Below are positions 51,773 through 61,310 of a stretch of DNA of 64,000 bases, one piece after another. The position numbers and the translations under genes are program-made. The stretch's first letter is position 1; each line of letters begins with the position of its first letter. The notes below the pieces were generated by a model, which saw only the letters and a program-made list of their open reading frames with translations, was not told the DNA's origin and ran no database searches. The DNA is taken from contig CAYSSR010000002.1 of assembly GCA_964433755.1 (NCBI GenBank), forward strand, positions 248,001-312,000, in the 5' to 3' direction. Source of the DNA: JAUVXJ01 sp964433755. GTDB lineage: Bacteria > Chloroflexota > Anaerolineae > UBA7937 > B3-Chlor.

Positions 51773-52507
51773 GTGCCGCTACAGCGCATCAGTAAGGACA
51801 AGTTGTATGTACAGATCATCAAACAGATCCTCCACATGATTAACGAAGATGGGTATGACGTTGGACAGCGCTTACCCTCCGAGCGTGATCTGGCAGAGCA
51901 ACTCGGGGTGAGCCGGCCCTCTGTACGAGAAGCCATAGCAGGTCTGGAAGTCCTTGGAATCGTGGAGACACGGATCGGCTCCGGCATCGTGGTCCGAGAT
52001 CTGGCTGCCTTGGACCGAGACCAAGCATCTCCCGCGTTCGCCGAAATAGAGTTCGCAGAGGATGAGAGCCCCTATGAGATCATGGCCGTCAGGGAGATAC
52101 TGGAGACCGGCGCGATCAGAATGGCTGTCGAGCGGGCCACCGAGCAGGACCTGGAGGACATCAGAGTCGCTCTGGAGGCTATGATCGCCGCGGCCCAGTC
52201 GTCACAGCAGTATCGCATAGAGCTCGATTTCGACTTCCACCTTGCAGTTGTCAGGGCATCCCACAACAGTATACTGATCAGGATCATGGAGAGCCTGGGC
52301 GAACTCGTTAACCAACGCCTCTACCGTGCTATGATAGACCTCCTACGTCGTGATCCGGTCCGGGCCGCCATCCAGACAGAGGATCATAGACTAATCTACG
52401 AAGCGGTCAAAGAGAGAGACCTCGACAAGGCAGTGGCAAGTATCCAGCGCCACTCCGATCACTGGTCTCTGCCAGAGTTGGAGGATGTCCCACCGCCAGA
52501 GCTCTGA
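51773..52507 (+). CDS. GntR/FCD family transcriptional regulator
   Basis: 244 aa, GTG start after GGAGGGATGCC. N-terminal winged helix (GYDVGQRLPSERDLAEQLGV, SRPSVREAIAGLEVLGIVE); C-terminal FCD domain with metal ligands in LDFDFHLAVVRASHN and EDHRLIYEAV and a final His in IQRHSDHW. FadR-subfamily members sense organic or sugar acids. Likely regulates both divergent transcripts. Confidence 0.93.
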   Translation: MPLQRISKDKLYVQIIKQILHMINEDGYDVGQRLPSERDLAEQLGVSRPSVREAIAGLEVLGIVETRIGSGIVVRDLAALDRDQASPAFAEIEFAEDESPYEIMAVREILETGAIRMAVERATEQDLEDIRVALEAMIAAAQSSQQYRIELDFDFHLAVVRASHNSILIRIMESLGELVNQRLYRAMIDLLRRDPVRAAIQTEDHRLIYEAVKERDLDKAVASIQRHSDHWSLPELEDVPPPEL

Positions 52508-52759
52508 CTGCCGAACCGCATGACTCCTTCCACTACACCGTCCGAGCCCGGGACGTTTGGTCTGACCCCAAGCTAGTGCCAGCGGCGGAAAGGTAACCCA
52601 TTGACCATGGAAAACGCAAGATCGCCGCAGTGGATGCAGCGAAGCGCGGCGAGCCATCTCCGCCGATACGATTCTTGCCCCCAGGTTCAAGGAGATTGCG
52701 CGAACTGACTGGCAGGAGGCCGTGGTACGGAGCCCCGATAGGGAGAAGAGGAACGAAGA

Positions 52760-53794
52760 ATGAAAGCCGTAGTGCTGTACGACCGCAAGGACGGCTGTGT
52801 GGAGCTAAGAGACGTCCCCCGTCCTCAGATCAAAGAGGACGAGGTCCTGGTCCAGGTCAGCTTCGTAGGTGTATGTGGCAGTGATATCCACATCTACCAC
52901 AATGAGGTCACGTACCAAGTCCTTCCACCTCTGATTCTGGGCCACGAATTCTCTGGAGTCGTGATCGAGAAGGGGAAGCGAGTGACCACCGTTGACCTAG
53001 GGGACAAGGTGACCGCAGAGACACACGCCTACATCTGTGGCTCCTGCCAGTACTGCCACTCGGGGCAGTACAACCTGTGCCCGTCCCGACGAGGGTACGG
53101 CTTCGGCGAAGACGGGGCCTTCGCCGAGTACGTGACCGTCCCGGAGAGGATCCTCCATCGCATCCCCGATGGCGTCACCATGGAAGAGGCTGCCGTGACC
53201 GAGCCAGCGTGTGTAGCCTACAACGCACTAGTCGAAAAGACGACGATCCGGCCGGGTGACCTGGTCGTCATCCTGGGTCCCGGCCCTATTGGCCTCCTGT
53301 GCCTCGAAATGGCGCAGCTCGCCGGCGCCGGCAGGACCGTGGTCTCGGGAGTATCTCGGGACGCGGCGCGCCTCGAACTGGCGAGTGATCTCGGTGCCGA
53401 TCACGTCGTTGATGCAGAGACGGCCGATCCCGTGGCCCTCGTTCGTGAACTGAGCAGCGGGGCAGGGGCCGACATCGTCGTCGACGCCGCCGGACCCTCC
53501 CACACGCTTCGTCAGAGCCTCGATATGGTTCGCAGAAACGGGCAGATCACGAAGATCGGGTGGGGACCCGATCCAGTCAACTTCAGCTTGGATCCTATCA
53601 TCGAGAAGTGCATTACGCTGCAAGGGTCGTTCAGCCACACGTGGCCCACCTGGGAGCGCTGTTTGCAGCTCATGGCGCTGGGCAAGCTGAGGACCAGGCC
53701 GCTCATCAGTCACCAGTTGCCGCTGACACAATGGCGAGAAGCTTTCCAAATGGTCGAGGACGCCACGGCGGTCAAGGTACTGCTACAGCCATGA
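52760..53794 (+). CDS. Zinc-dependent medium-chain alcohol dehydrogenase
   Basis: 344 aa. Catalytic zinc region GVCGSDIHIYHNE and GHEFSGVV; structural zinc cysteines CGSCQYCHSGQYNLC; cofactor motif LGPGPIGLLCLEMAQLAGAG. Relatives are sorbitol/threonine dehydrogenases, so polyol to ketose oxidation is likely. A 252-base gap before it contains no gene that I can support. Confidence 0.92.
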   Translation: MKAVVLYDRKDGCVELRDVPRPQIKEDEVLVQVSFVGVCGSDIHIYHNEVTYQVLPPLILGHEFSGVVIEKGKRVTTVDLGDKVTAETHAYICGSCQYCHSGQYNLCPSRRGYGFGEDGAFAEYVTVPERILHRIPDGVTMEEAAVTEPACVAYNALVEKTTIRPGDLVVILGPGPIGLLCLEMAQLAGAGRTVVSGVSRDAARLELASDLGADHVVDAETADPVALVRELSSGAGADIVVDAAGPSHTLRQSLDMVRRNGQITKIGWGPDPVNFSLDPIIEKCITLQGSFSHTWPTWERCLQLMALGKLRTRPLISHQLPLTQWREAFQMVEDATAVKVLLQP

Positions 53795-53896
53795 CAGCCC
53801 TGTCGTGAGGAGCCGCACATCAGGCCCCTGCCGGCAGGCGCGCAACGAGGCAAACCGGTACATGAGCCGTCAGGCGCACGGGAAGGAAGTCACCAC

Positions 53897-54502
53897 GTGA
53901 TTGAGGAAAGAGAGCGTATCGCCAAAGAGATCTGTGCCATATCCGGAAGGTTGGCTCAACGAGGGTGGTGCCCAGCCGCCAGCGGCAACATCAGCGCTCG
54001 ACTTCCGGGCACGGCTCACATCCTCACGAAGATCACCGGCAGGAGCATGTACGGGCTGGAGGCGTGCGATCTGGTGGAGATCGATCTGGACGGCAATCAA
54101 CTGGACGGGGAAGGTCCTCCCACCAAAGAGTGGCGCTTTCACGCCGGGATCTACCGGTGCCGGCCAGAGGTGAATGCAGTCGTCCACGTTCACTCACCAG
54201 CCGCAACGGGCTTCGCGGTGGCGGGAGTGGAGCCGCCTCTCGTGACGGCCCCAGCGAAGGCCCAGTTCGGCCGTATCGCTATCCTTCCCCCCGCTGCTCC
54301 CGGCTCGGTAGAGCTGGCACGAAGCGTCACCGATGCCTTCGAGGATGTGTCCACAAAGGCCGTCTTACTGGCAGGCCATGGCGTCGTGGTCGTCGGAAAG
54401 ACGTTGTTCGACGCGTGGTGCCTGGCGGAGCTGGTGGAAGACAACGCCAAGGTCGCCGTGCTCGCTGATTGGCTTGAGGCCCGACGAGCGAAGAAGGGAT
54501 AG
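53897..54502 (+). CDS. Class II aldolase/adducin family protein (fuculose-phosphate aldolase-like)
   Basis: 201 aa, GTG start. GWCPAASGNISARL holds the phosphate-binding loop, AVVHVHSPAATGFA gives two zinc His, and LLAGHGVVVVG the third. It would cleave a ketose-1-phosphate to dihydroxyacetone phosphate and an aldehyde (lactaldehyde or glycolaldehyde). Three bases before the kinase gene. Confidence 0.9.
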   Translation: MIEERERIAKEICAISGRLAQRGWCPAASGNISARLPGTAHILTKITGRSMYGLEACDLVEIDLDGNQLDGEGPPTKEWRFHAGIYRCRPEVNAVVHVHSPAATGFAVAGVEPPLVTAPAKAQFGRIAILPPAAPGSVELARSVTDAFEDVSTKAVLLAGHGVVVVGKTLFDAWCLAELVEDNAKVAVLADWLEARRAKKG

Positions 54503-54505
54503 GCA

Positions 54506-56044
54506 ATGGCGGACAAGTATCTATTGGGCGTTGACGTTGGGTCCATGGGCATGAAGACGGCTCTCGTCGATCTCTCCGGCCAGATCGTGGCACGTACGAC
54601 CTACGAGTATCCTATTCTTCACCCGGAGCCCGGAGCAGCCGTGCACGATGTGCACACCTGGCTGAGAGCACTGAAGAAGACCATCGGCGCAGTGCTCCGC
54701 ACGGCAGGGATTTCGCCCCGCAGCATCCTGGGTGTAGGCATAGACTGTCTTTGTCCGTCTCTCATCTGCATGGACAGAAACGGGGAGCCCCTTCATCCCT
54801 CCATCTTCTTCATGGACCGACGAAGCATCCAACACGCCGCCATGCTCGAGCAACTGATTGGTGAAGAGGATCTGTTTCGTATCACGGGGAATCGTGTCGC
54901 ACCCTCAGCGTTCTCTGCCCCCATTCTGCTCTGGCTCATGGACAGCAGGCCCAAGGTGTTCGCCCGCACTCACAAGTTCGTTCACGCCAATGGCTTCATA
55001 GCCCACTACTTGACCGGTCGGTACACGATGGACTGGACGAACGCCTCTCTCACTCAACTGTTCGACGTCGGGAACCGCAGTTGGGACACCACAATCGTGG
55101 ACCGCCTGGGAGTGTCTGTGGACAAGCTCCCAGATCTGGTAGCGCCCTGGGAACCCATAGGAGAGGTGCACGAGCAAGCCGCAGCAGAAACAGGGCTGGC
55201 CCCGGGCACAGTCGTTGTGGGCGGAGGGGCAGACACAGCCTGCGCTGCCCTGGGACTTGGATGTGTCGGCCCTGGGGACAGCATAGATGATGCGGGCACT
55301 GCCACCAAGCTGGCGGTCACCATCGACGCACCCCGTTTCATCAAAGAGACGATGAATCGGTGCCACGTGGTCCCCGACCGCTGGCTACTGGTGGCGCCCT
55401 CGAGCGCCACTGGGGCAGCGCTACGATGGTTCCGAGAACAATTCGGTGATCGAGAGGAGGAGGCAGCCCGCAACAACTCGACCACTCCCTACGCATTGAT
55501 GGCGCAAGAGGCTGGCGAGTCCGCCATCGGCGCCAATGGGCTCGTCTTTCTGCCCTATCTGGCCCCCGGGGGCGAGCGCTCGCCGATATGGGACCCATCA
55601 GCGCGCGGTGTGCTCTTTGGCCTCACTCTTGCCCATACGCGGCAGGACGTGCTGCGCGCGGTCTTCGAAGCCTCGGCCTACGCCCTGCGAGACAACGTGG
55701 ACACGATCGAGTCCCAAGGCATCCATGTGGACAAGCTGCGGGTATCGGGAGGTCAAAACAAGAGTGAATTCTGGAGGCAGCTCAAGGCCAACGTGACCGG
55801 CAAGCCAATCGAACTGACGCAGTACGCCGAAGACGCAACTGCGTTTGGAGCATCGATACTGGCACGGGTCGGTGTGGGAGAGTTCTCCAGCCCTGAGGAT
55901 GTGACTTCGCTGATCAGAGTCGTTGAGTCAGTCACGCCAGAGCCGCATCAGCACGACCAATACACGGCGTATTTCCACCTGTATAGAGAAGTGTACCAGA
56001 ACCTCCGCGGTAGTTACGAGTACCTGTCGGAGCTTCGAAGCTAG
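54506..56044 (+). CDS. FGGY family carbohydrate kinase (xylulokinase-like)
   Basis: 512 aa. LLGVDVGSMGMKTALVD (phosphate 1), the first-domain motif FFMDRRS, VVVGGGADTACAALGLG, and adenosine-site LRVSGGQNKSEFWRQL. Phosphorylates a ketose or polyol for the aldolase encoded just upstream. Confidence 0.93.
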   Translation: MADKYLLGVDVGSMGMKTALVDLSGQIVARTTYEYPILHPEPGAAVHDVHTWLRALKKTIGAVLRTAGISPRSILGVGIDCLCPSLICMDRNGEPLHPSIFFMDRRSIQHAAMLEQLIGEEDLFRITGNRVAPSAFSAPILLWLMDSRPKVFARTHKFVHANGFIAHYLTGRYTMDWTNASLTQLFDVGNRSWDTTIVDRLGVSVDKLPDLVAPWEPIGEVHEQAAAETGLAPGTVVVGGGADTACAALGLGCVGPGDSIDDAGTATKLAVTIDAPRFIKETMNRCHVVPDRWLLVAPSSATGAALRWFREQFGDREEEAARNNSTTPYALMAQEAGESAIGANGLVFLPYLAPGGERSPIWDPSARGVLFGLTLAHTRQDVLRAVFEASAYALRDNVDTIESQGIHVDKLRVSGGQNKSEFWRQLKANVTGKPIELTQYAEDATAFGASILARVGVGEFSSPEDVTSLIRVVESVTPEPHQHDQYTAYFHLYREVYQNLRGSYEYLSELRS

Positions 56045-56321
56045 AGCGAGCAGAACGGGATCACCATTCCTGCACGCGACTCTGCAGTTCGGAGCATGAC
56101 GGAGACCTTCCCATCCGGCGGGCCTGCACTGGTCCGGTCCGCGCCAACCTCGCTCGCGAGACAGCAGGAGTGGAACAGTCTGCGCTTCAAGAGCGCCTCT
56201 CTCCCCTGACCACTTGCGAAGCAGCCATCTGCTTGTCCCGTGCTCCGGTCGTCTTTCCACCCATAGATCGGGACCCGAGCCAGTGCTTGCGGTGTCCAGA
56301 CTCCTGAACTGAGCGCTTGAC
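56045..56321. other. Spacer between the kinase and oxidase genes
   Basis: About 277 bases with no gene recognised. A separate promoter follows, so the oxidase pair can be expressed apart from the kinase. Confidence 0.45.
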
Positions 56322-56350
56322 TTGACCCTCGCCGCAAAACGCCCTATAAT
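56322..56350 (+). promoter_or_regulatory. Promoter of the GlcD/GlcF-like pair
   Basis: TTGACC (56322-56327), 17-bp spacer, TATAAT (56345-56350), 40 bases before the ATG. Confidence 0.75.
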
Positions 56351-56390
56351 CTTGCGCGTGTCCGATGGCCTTCGTCGAGATGAGGGCAAC

Positions 56391-57860
56391 ATGATCGACA
56401 ACGAGAAGTCCGAGCAGGCTTTTCAGCAACTGCAAGCGGTCCTCGGGCAGAGAGCCACCAGAGAGAAGACTCACCGCCTCGGCTACAGCCGCGATTGGAG
56501 CCCCCGCCACCGATCCCACGTCGACCTACCCGACGTCGTGGTCGCGCCCAAGACCACCGACGAGGTGGTGGAGATCGTGAAGATCGCCTACCGTCACCGG
56601 ATCCCCATCGTGCCCTTCGCAGGCGGCACGGGCATGGGTGGAGGCGTAGCGGCCTGGAAGGGCGGCATCGTTATCGAGACCAAGGGCCTCAACCAGATCC
56701 TGGAGCTGGACGAGGCCAACATGATGATCACCGTGCAAGCTGGTCTCAGCATCTGGGAGCTTAACGAGGCACTGGCCCGCAGTGGCCTGTGGTTTCCCCA
56801 CCAGCCAGAGAGCAAGAGGGTCTGCACCATAGGTGCCTCCATCGGCTGCGACAACGATTCCACCTTCGGCTTGCGCTACGGGAAGATCCTCGACGTCTTG
56901 AGCAACGTGGTGATGGTCACCGGAGAGGGAGAGGCTGTGCGTTTCGGCCGACGCAAAGCCGCCTTCACCTCCAGTGGCTACAAGCTGCTGGACCTCATCG
57001 TCGGCTCCGAAGGGACCTTGGGGGTAGTCACAGAGGCCACGTTGAGGGTATTCCCCTTGCCCGAGACGAGACTGGTGAGGGGCTTCGTTTGCCGCAGTCT
57101 CGAAGACGGCATCAGAGCCCTGGAGCGGATGCTGGCGTCGGGCCTGGGCATCGAGAGCGCCCACCTCAACTGCCGGCAGCGGCTGCGCTTCTACACCCAC
57201 GCCTATCGCGAGAAGTACCAGCGCGAACCCGAAATCCCCGATTGGGCCGAGGCTATTCTGTTCCTCTCCTTTGCCGGCGACAGGGACGTGGTCGACTTCA
57301 GCACCGACAAAGCGACGTCCATCCTCCTGAAGCAGTACTCCGCCGTGCCGGTCAGGGAGCAGGAGATGGTCGATGGCTGGTGGGCTTCCAAACACAGCCT
57401 CGAGTTCATCCCCTTCAAGCAGAAGTGGCCCGACAGCCAGCGCCAGAAGAAGTTCGGGGCCGCGGACATTGGACTGCCCATCGGCCGGGTGGAGGAAGCC
57501 TACCAGCGCTTCCTCGAGATCGCAGCGAAATGGCACCAGGACATCCTGGGCATGACCGTCTACAACGAATCGCCCAACAAGCCCACGGCGAGCATCAGCT
57601 TCGCCCTTTTCGTGGACGACTCCACCGAGGAGAGTGTCGCCGACTTCTACAACTACGTGCGAGAGATGAGCGCCATGGCGGTGGAGATGGAAGGCACCAT
57701 GAGTTCGTATATCGGTGACGGGGACCGCCTGGGTGGTTTCAACGAACTGGAGCACGGCGCGAGCTACGCATACATGAAGCGGATCAAGGAGATGTTCGAT
57801 CCCGGGGGCATCTTCAACCCAGGCAAGAAGTTCGAATCCAGATGGATAACCACACCCTAG
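56391..57860 (+). CDS. FAD-linked oxidase, GlcD/D-lactate dehydrogenase type
   Basis: 489 aa. PCMH-type FAD domain: VPFAGGTGMGGGVAAWKGG, TVQAGLSIWELNEAL, TIGASIGCDNDSTFGLRYGKI, LIVGSEGTLGVVTEATL; C-terminal FAD-oxidase domain ending FDPGGIFNPGKKF. Oxidises a 2-hydroxy acid such as glycolate or D-lactate, the products expected from the aldolases. Start ATG 56391; the frame is open further upstream over the promoter. Confidence 0.9.
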   Translation: MIDNEKSEQAFQQLQAVLGQRATREKTHRLGYSRDWSPRHRSHVDLPDVVVAPKTTDEVVEIVKIAYRHRIPIVPFAGGTGMGGGVAAWKGGIVIETKGLNQILELDEANMMITVQAGLSIWELNEALARSGLWFPHQPESKRVCTIGASIGCDNDSTFGLRYGKILDVLSNVVMVTGEGEAVRFGRRKAAFTSSGYKLLDLIVGSEGTLGVVTEATLRVFPLPETRLVRGFVCRSLEDGIRALERMLASGLGIESAHLNCRQRLRFYTHAYREKYQREPEIPDWAEAILFLSFAGDRDVVDFSTDKATSILLKQYSAVPVREQEMVDGWWASKHSLEFIPFKQKWPDSQRQKKFGAADIGLPIGRVEEAYQRFLEIAAKWHQDILGMTVYNESPNKPTASISFALFVDDSTEESVADFYNYVREMSAMAVEMEGTMSSYIGDGDRLGGFNELEHGASYAYMKRIKEMFDPGGIFNPGKKFESRWITTP

Positions 57861-58921
57861 AGCAGTACGCCGAGGAGATCTACACCTGTAACCGCAGCCG
57901 CTGTGGCTTCTGCGTCAGCGACTGCCCGGTCTACCGGGTCAAGGGCTTCGAGGCCTACACCAGCCGGGGCAAGATGATGATCGCCAGGGGTCTGTTAGAA
58001 GGACTCGTCGAGCCTACGGCGGAGATGCAGGAGATCCTGGAAGGCTGCCTGCTCTGCGGCTACTGCCAGGCTCGCTGTGCTCTCACCAACGTGGAGATCT
58101 TCACCCTCTTGAGACAGCGCCTGGCGGAGCAAGGACTCGCTGCCCCTGAGCACGAAGAAAAGGTAGCCAGGATAGTGGAGCGGGGCCTGCTCTTCGACCG
58201 CCCAGCTCCCATCAAGCGAGACGGCACGGTGCCCCTCTACCTGGGATGCCTCTACCAGAGCAAGCCGGTCGAGACACGGACCATCATCTCCGTCCTGGAG
58301 CGGTGCGGACTTGACCCCCTGGTCGTCGATGAGACCTGCTGTGGCTACTTCGCCGAGGCCACCGGCTTCGGCACCCAGTTCGAGCGTATCCAGGAGCGCT
58401 TCAGAGAAGGCTACGGAGACCACGCCGATCAGGAGATCCTGACCCTGTGCCCCACCTGCACGGTCACCCTGCGGGAGAAGTACGGTCTGAACGTCAAGCA
58501 CGCCATCGTCGCCGTGGCGGAGAGGATAGACCGGCTGAGCCCGCGCCAGCTGGAATTGAAGGCCGCTTACCACGACCCGTGCCACCTGGGCCGGATGCTG
58601 GGCATCTTCGAGGAACCCAGAGCCATTCTGCGCGCGCTGGGAGTGGACTTGGTGGAGATGGAACACAACCGCTTCTTCTCCACCTGTTGCGGCGGAGGCG
58701 GTGGCGTGGCGGATACCGACCCGTCCCTGGCCCTGGAGGTCTCCAAGAACCGCGTTCGCGATGCTCTACAAGTGGGAGTGGAGAGCATAGTCACGGTCTG
58801 CCCTACCTGCGAGCCCACCCTGCTGCGAGGGGCAAGCCGGCTGGCCAACGAGGCAGACGTGTTCGTCGATGTGCGCGGCCTCTGGGACCTGCTAGACGAG
58901 GCCCTCCCTCCTTCGGAGTAG
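57842..58921 (+). CDS. Fe-S electron-transfer subunit (GlcF/HdrB-like)
   Basis: 359 aa. Two 4Fe-4S motifs, CNRSRCGFCVSDCPVY (residues ~12-27) and CLLCGYCQARCALT (~61-74), then two CCG domains (ETCCGYFAEATGFG and FSTCCGGGGGVADTD). Its start overlaps the FAD-oxidase end by 19 bases, so they form a complex passing electrons to quinone or another carrier. Confidence 0.92.
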   Translation: MDNHTLEQYAEEIYTCNRSRCGFCVSDCPVYRVKGFEAYTSRGKMMIARGLLEGLVEPTAEMQEILEGCLLCGYCQARCALTNVEIFTLLRQRLAEQGLAAPEHEEKVARIVERGLLFDRPAPIKRDGTVPLYLGCLYQSKPVETRTIISVLERCGLDPLVVDETCCGYFAEATGFGTQFERIQERFREGYGDHADQEILTLCPTCTVTLREKYGLNVKHAIVAVAERIDRLSPRQLELKAAYHDPCHLGRMLGIFEEPRAILRALGVDLVEMEHNRFFSTCCGGGGGVADTDPSLALEVSKNRVRDALQVGVESIVTVCPTCEPTLLRGASRLANEADVFVDVRGLWDLLDEALPPSE

Positions 58922-59084
58922 CCTCTGCCCCCCTCCCGCCAGATAGCCGGACCAGGTACAGCCAGCCGCACCTAGGCTTGTCTTGCTTGCGTCCTTTGGG
59001 CGAGGACAGAGCTTGAGAGAGTCAACTCGACCCCACGGCCGCAAGTGAGGAGGTCAAGAGGCTGGCCCTACGTGACAACCCCTC

Positions 59085-59486
59085 TCACTCGTCGTCTTCG
59101 CTTGGTTCCTGTGCAGGCTTCCCTTGTTTGCCCCAGTAGTCTTCTATCGCCGCTCGGACGGCGTCGGCGGCCAGATTAGAGCAATGCATCTTCTGCGCGG
59201 GCAACCCTCCCAGTGCTTCAGCCACCGCCTTGTTGGAGAGCTTGACCGCTTCCTCGACGGGTTTCCCTTTGATCATCTCCGTGGCGATGCTGCTGGTGGC
59301 AATGGCGGCGCCGCAGCCGAACGTGCGGAACTTGACGTCGTCGATACGGTCGTCCTTCACCTTGATGAACATCTCCATCACGTCGCCGCACATGGGGTTC
59401 CCGACCTTACCCACTCCGTCGGCGTCCTCGATGACACCCACATTGTGGGGATTGCTGAAATGCTGCATGACCAGTTCGGAATACAT
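59085..59486 (-). CDS. iscU: Fe-S cluster scaffold IscU/NifU
   Basis: 133 aa. Three cluster cysteines: GNPMCGDVM, RTFGCGAAIATSS and KMHCSNLAADA, plus the Asp before the first group. The C-terminus is acidic. ATG 59486. Last gene of the isc operon. Confidence 0.94.
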   Translation of the reverse strand: MYSELVMQHFSNPHNVGVIEDADGVGKVGNPMCGDVMEMFIKVKDDRIDDVKFRTFGCGAAIATSSIATEMIKGKPVEEAVKLSNKAVAEALGGLPAQKMHCSNLAADAVRAAIEDYWGKQGKPAQEPSEDDE

Positions 59487-59520
59487 CTCTGCCTTTCTCT
59501 CCTTGCTAGCAAGAAGCCCG

Positions 59521-60696
59521 TCAGCCCTCATACAGAGGTGACATGGCCCGTAGTCGTTCTATGATGCCAGGGAGGACCTTCAACACCCGGTCCACGTCCT
59601 CTTCGGTGTTCTCGTGCCCCAGAGTCAGACGGACGGTGCCTCGCGCCATACCTGGCTCCACTCCCATCGCCAACAGCACGTGGGACGGATCGGAGGAGCC
59701 AGTCGCGCACGCGGAGCCGCTGGAAGCTGCAATACCCTCCATGTCCAGTCCTAGCAGTATGCCCTCGCCCTCTACGTGCTCGAAAGCGATGTTGACGTTA
59801 TTGGGCAGACGATTCTCAGGGTGGCCCATCAAGGCACAGTGGTCCACCTCGGAAAGCACGCCCTCTATCAGACGGTCTCGAAGCCCCGCCAGCCGCCGCG
59901 TTTCTTCGCACCTCCACCCCTCAACCAGCTTCAATGCGGTCGCCAGTCCCACAATCTCGGCCACGTTCTCCGTGCCTGAGCGGCGGCCGCTCTCGTGCCC
60001 GCCGCCCGTCTGGCACGGCAGCAGGTCCACACCCTCTCGCACGTACAACACCCCCACCCCTTTCGGCGCGTAGAACTTGTGGCCCGAGAGGCTGAGGAGG
60101 TCAACGTTCAACTCGTCTACATCCAGGCTCAGAGAGCCCGCGGCTTGTACCGCATCCGTGTGGAAAGGGATACCGTGGCTACGAGCGATCCTTCCTATCT
60201 CAGAGATCGGCTCGACCGTGCCCATCTCGTTGTTCGCGTACATAACACTGATCAGAATGGTGGTATCGGTGATCGCCCGCTCCACGTCCGCCGGATCTAC
60301 CTGTCCATACTGATCCACGGGCAGATAGGTGACCTCAAAGCCGAACTGTCTCTCCATTTGCTCCAGTGTGTGGCTCACGGCGTGGTGCTCGATGGATGAA
60401 GTAATGATGTGATCGCCCCGGCGCCGGTTCTGCCACGCCACACCTCTGAGGGCCAGATTGTCGCTTTCCGTCCCACAACTGGTGAAGACTATCTCTCGAG
60501 GGCTACAGCAAAGCATCCCGGCCACGTCCGCGCGTGCCTGCTCCAACGCCTGGTGTGCCTCCCGCCCCAGACTGTGCAGGCTGGAGGCGTTGCCATAGCG
60601 CTCACCGAAGTAGGGAAGCATGGCCTCCACCACTTGGGGGTGCACAGACGTCGTCGCGGCGTGGTCGAGATACAGCACTCTCCTCTCATCCATCAT
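59521..60696 (-). CDS. iscS: Cysteine desulfurase IscS/NifS
   Basis: 391 aa PLP enzyme. LYLDHAATTSVHPQVVEAML, TSSIEHHAV, SLSGHKFYAPKGVGVLYVR (PLP lysine), and active-site Cys in GSACATGSSDPSHVL. Supplies sulfur to IscU and possibly to MoaD and tRNA thiolation. Two Met codons at the start. Confidence 0.96.
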   Translation of the reverse strand: MMDERRVLYLDHAATTSVHPQVVEAMLPYFGERYGNASSLHSLGREAHQALEQARADVAGMLCCSPREIVFTSCGTESDNLALRGVAWQNRRRGDHIITSSIEHHAVSHTLEQMERQFGFEVTYLPVDQYGQVDPADVERAITDTTILISVMYANNEMGTVEPISEIGRIARSHGIPFHTDAVQAAGSLSLDVDELNVDLLSLSGHKFYAPKGVGVLYVREGVDLLPCQTGGGHESGRRSGTENVAEIVGLATALKLVEGWRCEETRRLAGLRDRLIEGVLSEVDHCALMGHPENRLPNNVNIAFEHVEGEGILLGLDMEGIAASSGSACATGSSDPSHVLLAMGVEPGMARGTVRLTLGHENTEEDVDRVLKVLPGIIERLRAMSPLYEG

Positions 60697-60746
60697 CGTT
60701 CCGCTTCTCCCAGGCTACGAGCCTGCTCCACGAACCTGTGTCTGCC

Positions 60747-61175
60747 TCACCTGCCTGTGGCGACAGGCTCTATCAAATCCTCTAGCGTGGTGGAATCGAG
60801 CACCTCGACGATCCCATCGTGCATCTTCCTCCACACATCCCTGGCCGCACAGATGCCCTGCCGGCCGCACGATTCCTCGGTTCTCTCGTGAGGAATACAC
60901 TTCAGGGGCATGATGTACCCCTCTTCCAGCGCCCTCACCACGTCACCGACCGTGATCTGGCGCGGGGCGCGACAAAGCTCGTAGCCGCCACGCGCGCCCC
61001 GAGTGCTCTCCACCAGGTTCGCTTCCTTCAGCAACGGGATGATCTGTTCCAGATAGCCCAAGGAGACGCCCTGGGCCTCAGCCACGTCGCCCAGCGACAT
61101 GGGGCCCTGGCCGTGGCGCCTGCCAAGCTCGATCATCGCTCTGAGACCGTACTGTTCTCTGGCAGATAGCTTCAT
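60747..61175 (-). CDS. iscR: Rrf2 family regulator (IscR-like)
   Basis: 142 aa. Winged helix YGLRAMIELGRRHGQ, LGDVAEAQGVSLGYLEQIIPLL; wing region TRGARGGYELCRAP; then cysteines in KCIPHERTEESCGRQGICAARDVW that fit an Fe-S site (Cys-x5-Cys as in IscR). Senses cluster status and controls the operon. Confidence 0.92.
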   Translation of the reverse strand: MKLSAREQYGLRAMIELGRRHGQGPMSLGDVAEAQGVSLGYLEQIIPLLKEANLVESTRGARGGYELCRAPRQITVGDVVRALEEGYIMPLKCIPHERTEESCGRQGICAARDVWRKMHDGIVEVLDSTTLEDLIEPVATGR

Positions 61176-61180
61176 GAGGT

Positions 61181-61204
61181 AATTCCAAGCATAAACTAAG
61201 AATT
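61181..61204. promoter_or_regulatory. Candidate IscR-type operator
   Basis: Inverted repeat AATTCCAAG-CATAAA-CTAAGAATT (7 of 9 arm positions pair) between the -10 box and the iscR ATG. The position suggests autorepression. Confidence 0.55.
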
Positions 61205-61233
61205 ATCATACCACACATCTCTCCAGCAGTCAA
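61205..61233 (-). promoter_or_regulatory. Promoter of the isc operon
   Basis: Minus strand TTGACT (61228-61233), 17-bp spacer, TATGAT (61205-61210). Confidence 0.75.
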
Positions 61234-61310
61234 GTCGGCGCTTGCACCGTGTTGGCGGGCGGTGAATGAGATGCAGCTGAAGGAGTCCCGAGCGACGGGC
61301 GGAGAAAGGT

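Noticed and set aside
56526..57755. 409-aa minus-strand ORF opposite the FAD-linked oxidase
   Set aside because: A shadow of a gene with clear FAD motifs and good start; high GC creates such open frames.
58681..58740. Possible selenocysteine (UGA) in the Fe-S subunit CCG domain
   Set aside because: Both CCG motifs are encoded with normal Cys codons; no in-frame UGA was needed for any gene here.
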